Part shown: one piece after another, positions 54,701 to 60,097 of the stretch | Position numbering within the stretch: the stretch's first letter is position 1 | Layout: each line of letters opens with the position of its first letter | Source of the DNA: Chloroflexota bacterium | Lineage (GTDB): Bacteria; Chloroflexota; Anaerolineae; 4572-78; J111 | Reading direction: 5' to 3' | Assembly: GCA_016860845.1 (NCBI GenBank) | Contig: BOKF01000041.1 | Coordinates: 10,914 to 74,913 of the forward strand | DNA length: 64,000 nucleotides | Position numbers and translations under genes: made by a program | Notes under the pieces: model-generated | The model's database searches: none | The model's input: the letters and a program-made list of their open reading frames with translations, nothing else | What the model was told of the DNA's origin: nothing

Positions 54701-55956
54701 AAGGGGTCCGGGATAATCTGGGCGAATTATCCAAACGGGGGCTGAACTCGTTGAGTGGGCTGTCTGGAGGTGCGGATGAAGCAGCCGAGGCTGTGGCTGA
54801 TGTTGGACGGGGAGCCAGTCACGCCGATGAAGCGGTTGATGCCGTACTTGATGCCAAACGCAGCTTAAGTGACTTGGATGAGGTTCCAGCCAGCCGCCTG
54901 GACGATCTGGACGCGTTGATGGGCAAGCGGCCTGTGTTCAGCCAGGCGGAGACGCGCCGGATGTTATCCGGCGGCTCTGACCAAGCATTGAGCCATCGTC
55001 TCTTGAAGGATAGATATTCAAAATATCAAGAGAACCTGAGCCTTTTGCGCCAAAGAGAAGCAAAATACGGCGGGAATGCGCCGATGGCTCTCCTTGATCA
55101 AATCCACGATTACGAACATGCCATTGCATCGGCTGAAAAGGCATGGGCCGGTAAGATCAGTGTCCAAAGATTTACCGATGAAACCAGTCACCTTGGGCTT
55201 AATGTTTCTTTTAACAGATGGGCCGATACTCTGCAAACACCGGATGATTTCCGTGGCGTCCTTAAGCAGCTTCATAAGAATCATGGCATTTTGGAAGAAA
55301 AGGCAGCAAAATATGGCGGATTAGCGCCTGTTGAACTCGTCAATCAAATTGATGACTACAAATCCGCTATAGGCTTAGCCGAAGAAGCGCGGGCAGGCAG
55401 GCTGAGTATTCAAGAATTCGTTGAGGGAACCAAGGACCTTATTCTTGATCTCCCCTCACCTTCAAAGTTAAAGCGACTGATGCGGACCCCGGATGATTTT
55501 CAGCGGGAACTTATACAACTTCAAAAGAATCTTAATATTTTGAATGAAAGAGAGGCTAGTTTTGGCAGGAATGCGCCGTTACAATTGTTGAGTCAAATCG
55601 AAGATTATAAATCAGCGATTGGCTCGGCCAAAGAAGTAGTGGCAGGCCGGCTGAGTATTCAAGAATATAGAAAGGGAATGGTAAATCTTAATCTTGATCT
55701 CCCCTCAACATCCATTCTTACGCAACCGTTGAATACCCCAGGTGATTTCGAGCAGGTGCTTAAACAGTTTCATAGGAATCAGGGCAATTTACTGGAGAGA
55801 AAAGCAAGATTTGGCGATATTGACGTGCCTTTACCCTTACAGAATCAAATCCGGGATTATGAGTATGCCATTAACTTGGCCGAAGAAGCGCGGGCGGGCC
55901 GGCTCAGTGTTCAAGAATTTAGAAAGGGGGTCATGCCGTTAATTCTTGATTATTAA
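39742..55956 (+). CDS. Giant secreted RHS/YD-repeat protein (5,404 aa)
   Basis: One uninterrupted frame of 16.2 kb. Signal peptide at 1-38 (LLKLSLVVLSTLLLAGLALL). Then DUF2341-like (108-210) and lectin-like (211-412) domains, DUF11 (413-530), Ig-like, a Gly-rich beta-helix-like part (633-870), Ig-like and DUF11 domains (870-1195), more Ig-like modules, the RHS entry domain DUF6531 (from about 2308, DPVNTYSGNFTYSR), several dozen YD repeats (2487-4087, pattern YxYDxxGNLxxxTDxxG), PKD (4088-4183), a carbohydrate-binding-like domain (4190-4347), a basic/hydrophobic segment (4435-4463), more YD repeats, the RHS core (4672-4780; DALGSVRQ, RSYNPTTGRF, NNPVNYTDPSG), a helical pre-toxin-like region (4850-4987) and four ~83-aa repeats to the end. 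No toxin domain or immunity gene is recognised. Confidence 0.9.
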   Translation: MKHLTPYTTLLKLSLVVLSTLLLAGLALLTVPVARGAAENPSAPSPANLAGLADLPGLGIDFKERGPVHAEDLTPRGSANPQPLNLLGNQPSPSDKPGAYLPLTQGTIYTAPIIIDNTGNTSVLTDYQVSIALDTTSLISQGRMRPDCGDMRFYDSSQAIPLPYWLESGCATSSTQIWVKVPTIPAASAEKIYLTYGDSSRISESNGDAVFEFLDEFNGTSLLTSKWEVLNSEGTVTVQNGYLEVSRPIGGIVVDIASTSIISNTAGLLIETRQNRSVGSYYFHSVYYGPEDSNYSSVGFVAWNDYESSLYTGASKYPHRTGGYAFTEGDIINDPGENWYISHFYIPVGNYLSHQYNADNWETSTRYQGINTGRVGLILYSSVSSGMTTFFDWIRVRKSSIPEPTALEAGLVLNQIGSPTAPLGGVVTYNLTIQNNDVVTATNAIITHTLPISIAFVSASIAPHQTNPLVWQLGNIPPLASTNLTITGSIGSATSIGTSLLATATVTSDLIEANLTNNTTSFTSTVVAGSGNWLALTVVNEIDMLIPFSATVTVYDKYGNIATGYTGTLTLTSTDTLSNFPITHQFITSDQGVYTFTNLVLQTAGVQTITATDDILSQTRTLMVDDAVVVDQNTIWRGTRINLKSLVVTGTGTVLTLERLPGITTPTLITLAESITVGRGAFIQADGQGYTEGEGLGAGNYCSWWACANVNGGGSGGGHGNFGGIGVNNDNGGTSYGSVLQPIDLGSGGGGRQYAGAGGAGGGAIKIVAASLTNNGEISANGLNGGTGAGGGSGGSLWIETETLAGNGIFKANGGAGGDTQAGGGAGGRIAIYYEINNGFTFDSNHIQISGGLGYQGGGPGTIYLGHVDPLASTVEISPLSIPANGVAGGTVTVTLRTTTGTPVPEYPVSVSLKNGNQSSTYINGQPTSVGAISLGETNADGVVTTTITSTSSETKTVEATSGVVRLVNPATVFFDPDFVSPIASTVSIIGPSTVAANGSEIEVQVTARDKFGNLVPNIPTTLETSPEVTLTGVSTITNQLGQATYRISHDQPAHVVISAVVNDLPISNVVTATFEGIDLNVSLSASSAVVTAGYPITYYLAVANNGFLTATNIVVTDTLPTGVEFVSHVGNFTPTKIGNQLVWQVGELGPGQATDSFSLVGTVNLTAPTTLINQVTAAASETELNPADNIESVSTTVVPPVPLLAVSPTYPTLPVLLGQTGVLTITVGNTGTGMMTNVQVVAAPTLPSWITVNQTYLENIPPGQAAVFTIAANTAEVNTSGHYRDIVTVKADNVDEEYILLDVHVQRPTRDLQLSVTNNTGAVVAGANVTLREDIFVVTEGQFGTQPYYRQGVTDQAGYLTFTGLETDKTYNFSISAYNHDPKSGIVTVDDGTGTQAWAEILTGLPRLTVSPGTLAFGMARGGLNQQTLILHNPGAVTLTNINLTNPDNIPWVYLSQPAAGTVIPPGGELAVWVNAAPPLTETVSQHQDNIEITASNGNSATAALDITLNDGLTRTLCISVQTELNSPLADGLVRLVDQTGQVVATGGVTETVQKTLVQATDSSGQTCFAELKPGQYLATVGQGELKLGEKEIELAPGEGIQEEVITVDESSVIVNWSVTPTLIDDVYTTVMTMTFVPESKPALTLSPRSISLCQPGSNGIISETVTIHNFFPVAFTLPVLELETLGNIRATITTTNGSAFSVLPDGKTTLPLDDIPPYAHIPLTLYASLAEDPGQCLAGDAGTILLKLSANYVHYTPNYSWYDGASVSYPRLTLNQTATIPLKLRNSGYPTASNLNGAAPAMQNITLSQPQQLTWMIITPTNIISLPLQHEAGLTLTVNPPQWLAHGAYYDQVLVKATNGVTAIIGLKAEMSADGLKVETQLVTPLNSNNPDQQASLTRPPGLAYPLTYLPPGQTAGEPQVSVWGHLVASQNAKIGEVIDIFGDVWNLQVLNCDCSQPGQPPKQRPSWSWLGNQLVAVKVGDPSPPGNGAAFAPEFKDNLVRLRVSQRYALEREAFTAQLELINGTAAPINNIEVDITITDEGGAPVLMRQPGDPLTSTQTVTPNFPTNSLILTSILAINIPSAWQENGDANFIIVPDSPTVLGNLDEAGERQLASWTIIPDASGITSSTGKNYFVYATIKYNNNKVIVTTKEMITVRPQPKILLDYFIPRYVYAGQPVDWQVIATNVGYGPANNFSMGQPKIEILKQSDQYPTNFTVSGQSTLNFARLEAGQQVTGTWQITADHDGYFRDIEAACQHQNYQGVELPPLIYCKPTIHIIENVPPDDAGQWGKDNACTIGSWQAFDSDPVNTYSGNFTYSRLDVTIPTWGLPLAFERAYNSRDSEDGPLGWGWTHNYNVELIRESYIPAVTLPLSETQVLGGSSGDSSAGSGQSVLTRTPARIGQIATPPGLTLFGQTQDIMTVRLPHGSRAYFEIRDNGATFVPFPGVKAELTRQGDVYRLTLPQKQIVYIFTLDQKLAYMEDRNGNRLTFAYSEAAVPSEQRLLSVTDPAGRSLTFAYDADKRLVSLTDPLGRTMVFAYTNGYLTSVTDFRGQAATYVYTPPSTEAASGEVLPGQLVTITDANGHVQVTNHYDGKRRVDWQEDAGHHRTTFAYAGADNAGTVTTTTTDPRGQVTVDHYNDRGQLVRQTDAYGFFETYEYDDSYNMTRLVDKKGRETRYDWNDCGCGYEQVADPLGYTTRMTYNSQGQPTGITDKRGYVTSMTYDSHANPLTVSDPLAGTVAYSYGSRGELLSKTDENNHSTFYGYDLYGNTTVITGALGQTTRMTYDLAGRLLSTTDALGQVTSYSYDPGDNLLRVVDPLTGTTTFTYDNAGNRLTMVDALNRSTLYTYDARSNLTQVTNPLGGTRAFTYDANRNLISETNENNQVTTYHYDNLNRVLTITNALSGTISYTYDAVGNKLTEQDGNGNVTGYVYDANDRIVETIYADGSKMAASYDPADNLLSLTDAENRTLSYEYDALGRVTILHDPLTGTVVYSYDAVGNQTAVTDAAGRTTTYTYDALNRLIQTTDPLAGAATSNYDAVGNMVRLTDAEGRTTTFNYDALNRLSQVTDPLSGTTVYNYDAAGNKRQVLDPLDRLSSYDYDALNRLVQVTDPLGGATRYTYDALGNLTRTRDAEGRTTTYTYDALNRLIEIVNPQSQIQNRYTYDANGNLTTETDAAGRVTRYDYDIFNQVITLTDAAGDVTAMAYDKVGHLIRLTDPEQRTTHYQYDPLDRLTRITDPLGNLVHYTYDPVGNKLAETDPEGRTTRYFYDALDRLLTVRDALDGELTYTYDRVGNRLGMVDPTGSATHYQYDALNRLVGVTNALSQTTAYTYDAVGNQLSVADPKGRASTYQYDDLNRLIRSSDPLGQTTAFTYSLTGNLTTITNPLNQTTRYTYDALNRPTEVQRGTFNVQHFTYDALGNLLSQTDANNHTTTFGYDALNRLITTTNALNGVTTYTYDKAGNLRQSVNPMSQTVNYTYDALDRLVEVADPLNDVTAFKYDKVGNQIETIDPLLRSTRYGYDLLNRLTVITDALNGVTTYAYDPAGNQISRTDAEGHTTTTEYDALHRPIKTTNPLSGLTHFSYDEAGNLVQIQNPKSQSQNFEYDSLNRLVAATDAVGGITTYSYDAIGNLTQTQNPKSQIQSFEYDTLNRLTQTTNALGGVTRYEYDLAGNLIRQTDPLGLAVATTYDALNRPTQVQRGTFNVQHFTYDALGNLLSQTDANNHTTAYDYDALNHVRQVTNPLGQSTRFEYDPLGNLKAVIDPLARRIEYAYDALGRLAAVTDPLNRITQYAYDKVGNQTGLTDAEGIMTRYEYDALNRLAQVTQNYINGGPQDASTNVATRFEYDALGNLTKLVDPLQHEQTFAYDALNRVVAKRDTLLHETTYDYDALGNVAQIVNPKSEIVNLHYDALNRLTSLTRPDETVSFSYDAAGNRLSMSDSIGATTYEYDDLYRLTQVTQPSPTGGQPSVVGYSYDAKGNRTALTYPDGTQIAYTYDNADRLTQIADWSGSLTRFNYDDAGQLTQKILPNGIASTYEYDTAGQLVLLTHTRPQTSGSPLLAGYAYTYDDAGNRIQAVETVLSQIFTPTAVFTAAPLSGVAPLSVTFTSTFTYAASLTWDFGDGITETIPITSPLPGRTEGGLTTTHLYTQPGLYTVTLAAANDGAAYSFTRTSYIAVLSAGTFVEVNGLLVIEAENFARRSSGTTHDWLLKTGQAGYTGTSYLQPLPDIDTLYPSEAISSSPQVDYPLYFTTPGTYTVWLRGFPANAAGDSVHGGLAPSATPSDLQLISMTGFTIRNWNWANASTNSEQATLVVSTPGPYTLTLWMREDGLRLDRLLLSTDPTYLPSGDGPAESQQTGEGFQLFAAPVSKVQQALVVGRLEGWKAGGLEDRTQLSSIHYLPSSNFTHSPFAQDPTLLLMSPLAAAAPLAGRRRWRRSAWLVLLILLALGLFATGTAIAADMTPPYAAEKSLLPRPPAPLPPRSLASLPQFQVNSAGTITTTYSYDPLYRLTGASGSDGSAFHYTYDAAGNRLTYNVNGSQAAAYTYNAANWLTEVRDQASVNSYQYDANGNLLSDGTYAYSYDSANRLTSLTSPADTMNFVYNGAGVRVAQIANGLQTAYVQDVAVALPQVLIAQQGDTVSKYLRGLGLIAEERSQAGPNALPAAWQYHLPDALGSVRQITDPTGQLLLTQRFDPFGNLWQRSSAGGPRSAYGFAGEEQDPASGQIFLRARSYNPTTGRFLQADPVLGSPTDPRTLHHYGYAFNNPVNYTDPSGLMPPGLGQFDSQALTQVGPSSYAPVPPTQGGSGYYHPFNAGVPARSVNGADAGGWRTRSDVYARQQSQGFRPKQCGFSDVLFGFGNSALNGNLLKDSFEFAQHGREIALSIMPMAMWELGFQLAIGFSPFDWLYDLGSLVTGRDIVSGEALSQWEKAAIVAGFLTLGFGDDVIEAANALKKLKALDEAAAASKAGKKLLGNLADVSQTKGVRDNLGELSKRGLNSLSGLSGGADEAAEAVADVGRGASHADEAVDAVLDAKRSLSDLDEVPASRLDDLDALMGKRPVFSQAETRRMLSGGSDQALSHRLLKDRYSKYQENLSLLRQREAKYGGNAPMALLDQIHDYEHAIASAEKAWAGKISVQRFTDETSHLGLNVSFNRWADTLQTPDDFRGVLKQLHKNHGILEEKAAKYGGLAPVELVNQIDDYKSAIGLAEEARAGRLSIQEFVEGTKDLILDLPSPSKLKRLMRTPDDFQRELIQLQKNLNILNEREASFGRNAPLQLLSQIEDYKSAIGSAKEVVAGRLSIQEYRKGMVNLNLDLPSTSILTQPLNTPGDFEQVLKQFHRNQGNLLERKARFGDIDVPLPLQNQIRDYEYAINLAEEARAGRLSVQEFRKGVMPLILDY
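39882..39914. repeat. Perfect dispersed palindrome inside the RHS gene
   Basis: AAACCTGGCAGGTCT and AGACCTGCCAGGTTT are 15-bp perfect arms around CGC. This looks like a mobile intergenic palindrome inserted in frame just after the signal peptide, where it encodes NLAGLADLPGLG. Confidence 0.75.
49960..50936 (+). repeat. Duplicated ~95-bp segment within RHS repeats
   Basis: A stretch beginning GTTCAACGTGGAACGTTCAA at 49964 recurs at about 50844 with few changes over roughly 90 bases, including the following YD repeat. The GTTCAACGT palindromic element is unlike YD codons and was probably inserted once, then duplicated with the flanking repeat. Confidence 0.65.
54995..55956 (+). repeat. Four ~83-aa repeats at the RHS C-terminus
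   Basis: The Tyr/Phe-Gly pair of the motif xEx(K/R)A(K/R/S)(Y/F)G is encoded at 55066, 55312, 55561 and 55810, so the units are 246, 249 and 249 bases long. Each unit has AP(M/V/L)xL(L/V)xQIxDYxxAI (VPLPLQNQI in the last) and ends with AG(K/R)(L/I)S(V/I)QxF/Y. They replace the variable toxin tip. Confidence 0.85.
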
Positions 55957-55958
55957 AG

Positions 55959-57359
55959 TTAAGTATATTGGGCCGCCACTCTCAGGATCGCCCCTAAACT
56001 GCGCTCGATGTCGGCCTCGGTAGTGGCCCAGGAAGAGACGCCGAGGCGCAGGGCGGGCCGGTCCTGCCAGAGCACACCGTCGCACCAGCAGGTACCCTCC
56101 TCCCGAAGCGCGGCGATGACCTGCCGGGTTGTTTCGGCATCGCCCACGGAAACCAAGACCCGGTTCAGCACGACCTCGTTGAGAACGGGATAACCGGCGG
56201 CAGCCAGGCCCTCGGCCAGGCGGGCGGCGTGGCGGCAGCAGCGCTCAATCAAGTCGGCCAGGCCGGCCCGGCCCAGCGACAGCAAGGCCGCCCAGACCTC
56301 GACTCCCCGCGCCCGGCGGGACATCTCCGGGGTGTACATGCCCGGCTCCCGCTGCTCCCCCAGGGTGAGATAAGCGGCGCTGAAGCTCATGGCCGCCCGC
56401 AGGTGAGCTTCTTCACGGCAGATGACCAGCCCGCTGTCATAGGGCACGTTCAGCCAGTGGTGGGCAGCCAGCGCCCAGGAGTCGGCCCCGGCAAAGCCGG
56501 CGGCCAGGTGAGCGCGGGCGGGCGCGGCGGCGGCCCACAGGCCAAAAGCTCCATCCACGTGGACCCAGGCCCCGGCCCGGCGGGCGGCGGCGCAGATGGC
56601 CGGGGCGGGATCAAAGGCGCCGGTGCTGGCGTGGCCGGCTTGCAGGCAGACAATCGTTGCCGCCGAGAGCGGGGGCAGCGCCTCGGCCCGCATACGACCC
56701 TGCCCGTCCACGGGCACGCGGGCGAGACGCTCGCACCCCAGACCCAGCAGGCTTAACGCCTTGAGCACGCTCTCGTGAACCTCCTCGCCCACAATCACCC
56801 GGATTTCCGGCGCGCCAAATAGGCCGGCCGCCTCGACATTCCAGCCCAGGCGCTGCAGCAGGGCGTGGCGGGCAGCGGCCAGGCCGGCAAAGTTGGCCAT
56901 GGTCGCCCCGGTCACAAAGCCGACCTCAGCCGCAGGGGACAGGGCCAGCACGTCGAGCAGCCAGCGGCCGGCCACTTCCTCCAGCCTGGCCCCAATGGGT
57001 GAGGCAGCGACCATATCAGCCGGTTGGTCCCAGGCTCCGGCCAGCCAGTTAGTAGCCAGGGCCGCCGGGAGCGATCCACCCACGCTGGAGCCAAAGTGAC
57101 GGCCACCAGCCGAGGCGACAGTAGCCGGCGAGCCAAGCTCGTCCAGCCGGGCCAGGACCATTTCAGGCGAGGTGGGGCCGGCGGGCAAGGGCTGGTCCAG
57201 TTCGTCCAGCCGGGCCAGCGCTGCCGCCGCAGGGACTACCCCGCGCCGGTCGAGGCTTTCCAGGTAGGCGCTGGACCGTTCAGCGGCCAGGGTGAGTACC
57301 TCTTTGACATCCATCCTTTTAACCCAGACCAGATTGGGGTACCGAGTGTTCCCAATCAT
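55959..57359 (-). CDS. PLP-dependent decarboxylase-like protein lacking the cofactor lysine
   Basis: A 466-aa protein of the group II (tyrosine/aromatic/glutamate) decarboxylase family, fold type I. Family features present are SVGGSLPAALATNWLAG (91-108), VTGATMANFAGLAAARHALL (149-168), His195 (EEVHESVLKAL) that stacks on PLP, and Asp269 (HVDGAFG) that binds the pyridine nitrogen. The expected HKW motif, whose Lys forms the Schiff base with PLP, reads H300-H301-W302 (ALAAHHWLNVPYDSG), codons 56462-56457. Without this Lys normal catalysis is not expected, so it may be a pseudoenzyme or moonlighting protein. The start may be the ATG at 57314 instead. It converges on the RHS gene with a 2-base gap. 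Confidence 0.8.
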   Translation of the reverse strand: MIGNTRYPNLVWVKRMDVKEVLTLAAERSSAYLESLDRRGVVPAAAALARLDELDQPLPAGPTSPEMVLARLDELGSPATVASAGGRHFGSSVGGSLPAALATNWLAGAWDQPADMVAASPIGARLEEVAGRWLLDVLALSPAAEVGFVTGATMANFAGLAAARHALLQRLGWNVEAAGLFGAPEIRVIVGEEVHESVLKALSLLGLGCERLARVPVDGQGRMRAEALPPLSAATIVCLQAGHASTGAFDPAPAICAAARRAGAWVHVDGAFGLWAAAAPARAHLAAGFAGADSWALAAHHWLNVPYDSGLVICREEAHLRAAMSFSAAYLTLGEQREPGMYTPEMSRRARGVEVWAALLSLGRAGLADLIERCCRHAARLAEGLAAAGYPVLNEVVLNRVLVSVGDAETTRQVIAALREEGTCWCDGVLWQDRPALRLGVSSWATTEADIERSLGAILRVAAQYT

Positions 57360-57436
57360 ACCACACTCGCTTTCCGAAATCCACTACAACACCCAAATCT
57401 GCCCAATCTGTGACGTCTTCCAGGCCCTCATAAACC

Positions 57437-57462
57437 AAAAGGCTGGCCTTGTGCAGCCAGCC
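57437..57462 (-). terminator. Terminator of the PKD membrane protein gene
   Basis: On the minus strand GGCTGGC and GCCAGCC pair around TGCACAAG-type loop bases, followed by TTTTGG. It lies between the gene at 57524-60097 and the decarboxylase-like gene. Confidence 0.6.
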
Positions 57463-57482
57463 CTTGCAGGGTTCGTCTATGA

Positions 57483-57518
57483 GACTCCAGGGGTTTTGGA
57501 GACCCCCGGAGTCTTTTT
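57483..57518 (+). terminator. Plus-strand terminator hairpin
   Basis: GACTCC (57483-57488) and GGAGTC (57508-57513) with inner GGGG/CCCC pairs, then TTTTT. It faces rightward transcripts; the nearest rightward gene upstream is the RHS gene, whose read-through would be antisense to the decarboxylase-like gene. Confidence 0.55.
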
Positions 57519-57523
57519 GTGGA

Positions 57524-60097
57524 CTAATTGATCGTTACTGGCTGGACAGCCGTGTTAATCAAGCCATCGTTGTCGGTCAGGGTTAAGGTGACGGTATAAA
57601 CGCCGGTTTGAGTGTAACTGTGAGTTATCTGTGGCAGGGCGCTGTTTTCCACCAACCCATCGCCGAAACTCCACGAGTAGTTAACGATCTGGCCGTCAGG
57701 GTCGTTAGAACCAGCGGCGTCAAAGGTCAAGCTTTGCCCCACTGCTCCGGCGCTCGGCGCGCTCAGGGCCACATTGGGCGGCAGTTGCAGTTGAACCGGC
57801 TCCTCAATCACCACCACCTGGCTGGCCTGGGCGCTCAAGCCGTCGTTATCCACCACCGTCAAAGTCACCTGGTAAGTGCCGGAGACAGGGTAGGTGTGGC
57901 TCACGTTGAAGCCGCTGGCGCTCGCGCCGTCGCCAAACTCCCAGGTGTAGCTAACAATCTGGCCATCCGGGTCCTTGGAACCGGTCCCATCGAAGGGGAG
58001 CGGCTCGCTCACCATCCCGTTCGCTGGCCCATTGATTGCGGCAACGGGCGGCGTCTTGACCACGTCACTAATCTGCACGGTCACGGTCGAGCTGCCGGTC
58101 GCCCCACGGTTATCCGTCACCGTCAGGGTGACTTCGTAAGTCCCGGCCTGGCCGTAGCTATGGCTGGCATTGATCCCATTGGCCGTGGCTCCGTCGCCAA
58201 AGTTCCAGGTATAAGTACTGATACTGCCATCCGTGTCGCGCGAATTGTGGCCGCTGAAATCCAGGGGTTGGCCCGTTTTGCCGCTGGTCGGGCCACTGAT
58301 CACGGCAATGGGCGACTGGTTGCTGCCGGTGACCTGAACGGTGGCCGTATCGGCGACCTGTGCTCCATCTTTGTCGGTCACAATCAGGCGGGCCACATAG
58401 CTGCCGGCCTGGCTGTAAGTGTGGCTGACCAGCAGGCCATCGGCCGCCGCGCCGTCGCCAAACTCCCAGCGATAGCGCAGGCTGTTTTGGTCAACCGGGC
58501 TGGGGTCGCTGGCCGTGCCGGCCAGGGTGATTGGGCTGCCCACCTGGCCCGCGTAAGGCCCGCCGGCCTCAGCTTGCGGCGCGAGGCTGAGCACCGTCAC
58601 TTGCGTAACCGCCACCTGCCTGGCCCCCTCGTCATCGGTGACACGCAGGGCTACGGTCAGGGTGGCCGGGCCGTCGGCATAAAACGCCGCCGGAGTTTTT
58701 TCGCTGGCATCGGCGTTGAAGCTGCGCCCGTCGAAGTTGAAGTCCCACTCGTACTTAACAATCTTGCCATCGGGGTCCTTGGATTTGCTGCCATCCAAAA
58801 CCACCTGGCTGCCTTCGTTGACGATGTAGGGGCCGCCGGCATGGGCCCGTGGTATTTCGTTGCTCTGTTCGTTGAGGCGTTGCCAGCGGAGATCAATCAA
58901 GGCCCCGCCGCTGCGCTCGTAGTACTCGATGCGGATGTTGTGCGTCCCCTCGGACAGCCGGGCTTCAGCCACATAGGTGGTCGGCGAGCTGTCACGCCAC
59001 TGGTCAATGATTAGGTTGTTATCTACCCAAACCCGCACCCCATCGTCAATGGTCAGGGCGAAGCGATAGAGACCGGCCGGAAAGCTCAGGCTGCGGGTCC
59101 AGCGGGCGGAGAAGTTGTCTACCGGCAGGCCAGCGGCCGGAGCACCTGCGCCCCAGTTAAAGCTGACAGCCACGTCGTTGCGGACCAGGGCCGGAGCGCC
59201 GCTCAGGTTCGGGTTGTTGTAGTACTCCCCGCGCCAATCGGTGATGACCACCGAGGTGGGTGTGGGGGGCATGGGTGTTGCGGTTGCGGGCGCGACCGTT
59301 GGCAGCGGCGGCGCTTGCACAAGCGGCACGTTGCCGGTGTTCTGGCCGGCCACATATTGCGCCGACAGCCAGCCGCGCTCGCCGGCCACGCCGGAGAACT
59401 TAATCTGCCACCAGCGGCCATCGGCGCTGCGGCCGGTGATTTCGGCGGTTTGGCCGGCCTTGAGCAGGCCCAGGACCGGATAACCGGTGCCGGGGCCGCC
59501 ACGAACGTTCAAATCTGCCGTCGTTGCCGCCACGGGCGCGCCAGGTTGGGGCGTGGCCGTCGGCAGAGGTGACGCCGCCAGGGTTGGCGTCGGGCTGGGC
59601 GTCGGCGTTACCGCCGGAGTCGCGCTTGGCGGATTAGCCTCACCGGCAATATTCAGGGTGGCCTGGGCCGACTCGCCGTTGTCCTGCGTCTTCGCCAGAA
59701 CCGTAGCTGTGCCGGGAGTAGCCCACTGGCTGTCGAACGGAATGATTAAGTTGGTACTGAAGCGCCCCCCGGCATCGGCAATGGCGCTGGCCAGGGCGTA
59801 GTTGGCTGTTTCGCTGCCCGCAGACAGGTAGAGCAGCACCATGCTGCCGGGTGTCCAGCCCTCGCCCCGCACGGTCACGGAGCTGCCCGCAGAGCCGGTT
59901 GCCGGTTCTAAAACAATAGCTGCTGCCCCTGTGCCGGGCGTCGGTTGGAGCGCCTGGCTGGGGCTGGCAAACAAAAGAATGCCCAGTCCCAGGAAGCCCA
60001 CCACCACTACCGTCCAAATCAGCCCCAAAAGGCCGATTAACAGCTTGGTGATCGGAGAACTTTGTTGAAATTGGTCATAAAGATCATTGAATCTCAT
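57524..60097 (-). CDS. Membrane-anchored SH3/PA14/PKD surface protein
   Basis: An 857-aa protein. A short cytoplasmic N-terminus is followed by one span (about 19-44, LLIGLLGLIWTVVVVGFLGL). Outside: an IPT-like domain (about 60-150), a Pro/Thr linker (TPTPSPTPT), a bacterial SH3_3 domain (about 190-250, DLNVRGGPGTGYPVLG and GRWWQIKFSG), a second Pro-rich linker, a PA14 domain (about 285-410, WRGEYYNNPNLSG and IDDGVRVWVDNNLIIDQW), and five or six PKD domains to the end, each with WEFGDG/WNFGDG/WSFGDG. PA14 and PKD bind glycans or proteins, SH3_3 binds peptidoglycan; a wall- or sheath-associated adhesin is likely. No catalytic domain is seen. Confidence 0.88.
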   Translation of the reverse strand: MRFNDLYDQFQQSSPITKLLIGLLGLIWTVVVVGFLGLGILLFASPSQALQPTPGTGAAAIVLEPATGSAGSSVTVRGEGWTPGSMVLLYLSAGSETANYALASAIADAGGRFSTNLIIPFDSQWATPGTATVLAKTQDNGESAQATLNIAGEANPPSATPAVTPTPSPTPTLAASPLPTATPQPGAPVAATTADLNVRGGPGTGYPVLGLLKAGQTAEITGRSADGRWWQIKFSGVAGERGWLSAQYVAGQNTGNVPLVQAPPLPTVAPATATPMPPTPTSVVITDWRGEYYNNPNLSGAPALVRNDVAVSFNWGAGAPAAGLPVDNFSARWTRSLSFPAGLYRFALTIDDGVRVWVDNNLIIDQWRDSSPTTYVAEARLSEGTHNIRIEYYERSGGALIDLRWQRLNEQSNEIPRAHAGGPYIVNEGSQVVLDGSKSKDPDGKIVKYEWDFNFDGRSFNADASEKTPAAFYADGPATLTVALRVTDDEGARQVAVTQVTVLSLAPQAEAGGPYAGQVGSPITLAGTASDPSPVDQNSLRYRWEFGDGAAADGLLVSHTYSQAGSYVARLIVTDKDGAQVADTATVQVTGSNQSPIAVISGPTSGKTGQPLDFSGHNSRDTDGSISTYTWNFGDGATANGINASHSYGQAGTYEVTLTVTDNRGATGSSTVTVQISDVVKTPPVAAINGPANGMVSEPLPFDGTGSKDPDGQIVSYTWEFGDGASASGFNVSHTYPVSGTYQVTLTVVDNDGLSAQASQVVVIEEPVQLQLPPNVALSAPSAGAVGQSLTFDAAGSNDPDGQIVNYSWSFGDGLVENSALPQITHSYTQTGVYTVTLTLTDNDGLINTAVQPVTIN

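Noticed and set aside
54290..54990. Toxin domain of the RHS protein
   Set aside because: Sequence is helical with hydrophobic and Ala/Lys-rich parts resembling pre-toxin regions; no nuclease, deaminase or ADP-ribosyltransferase motif was seen.
57608..59014. 468-codon rightward frame antisense to the PKD protein
   Set aside because: A by-product of the repetitive PKD codons; the sense frame has clear domains and a membrane anchor.
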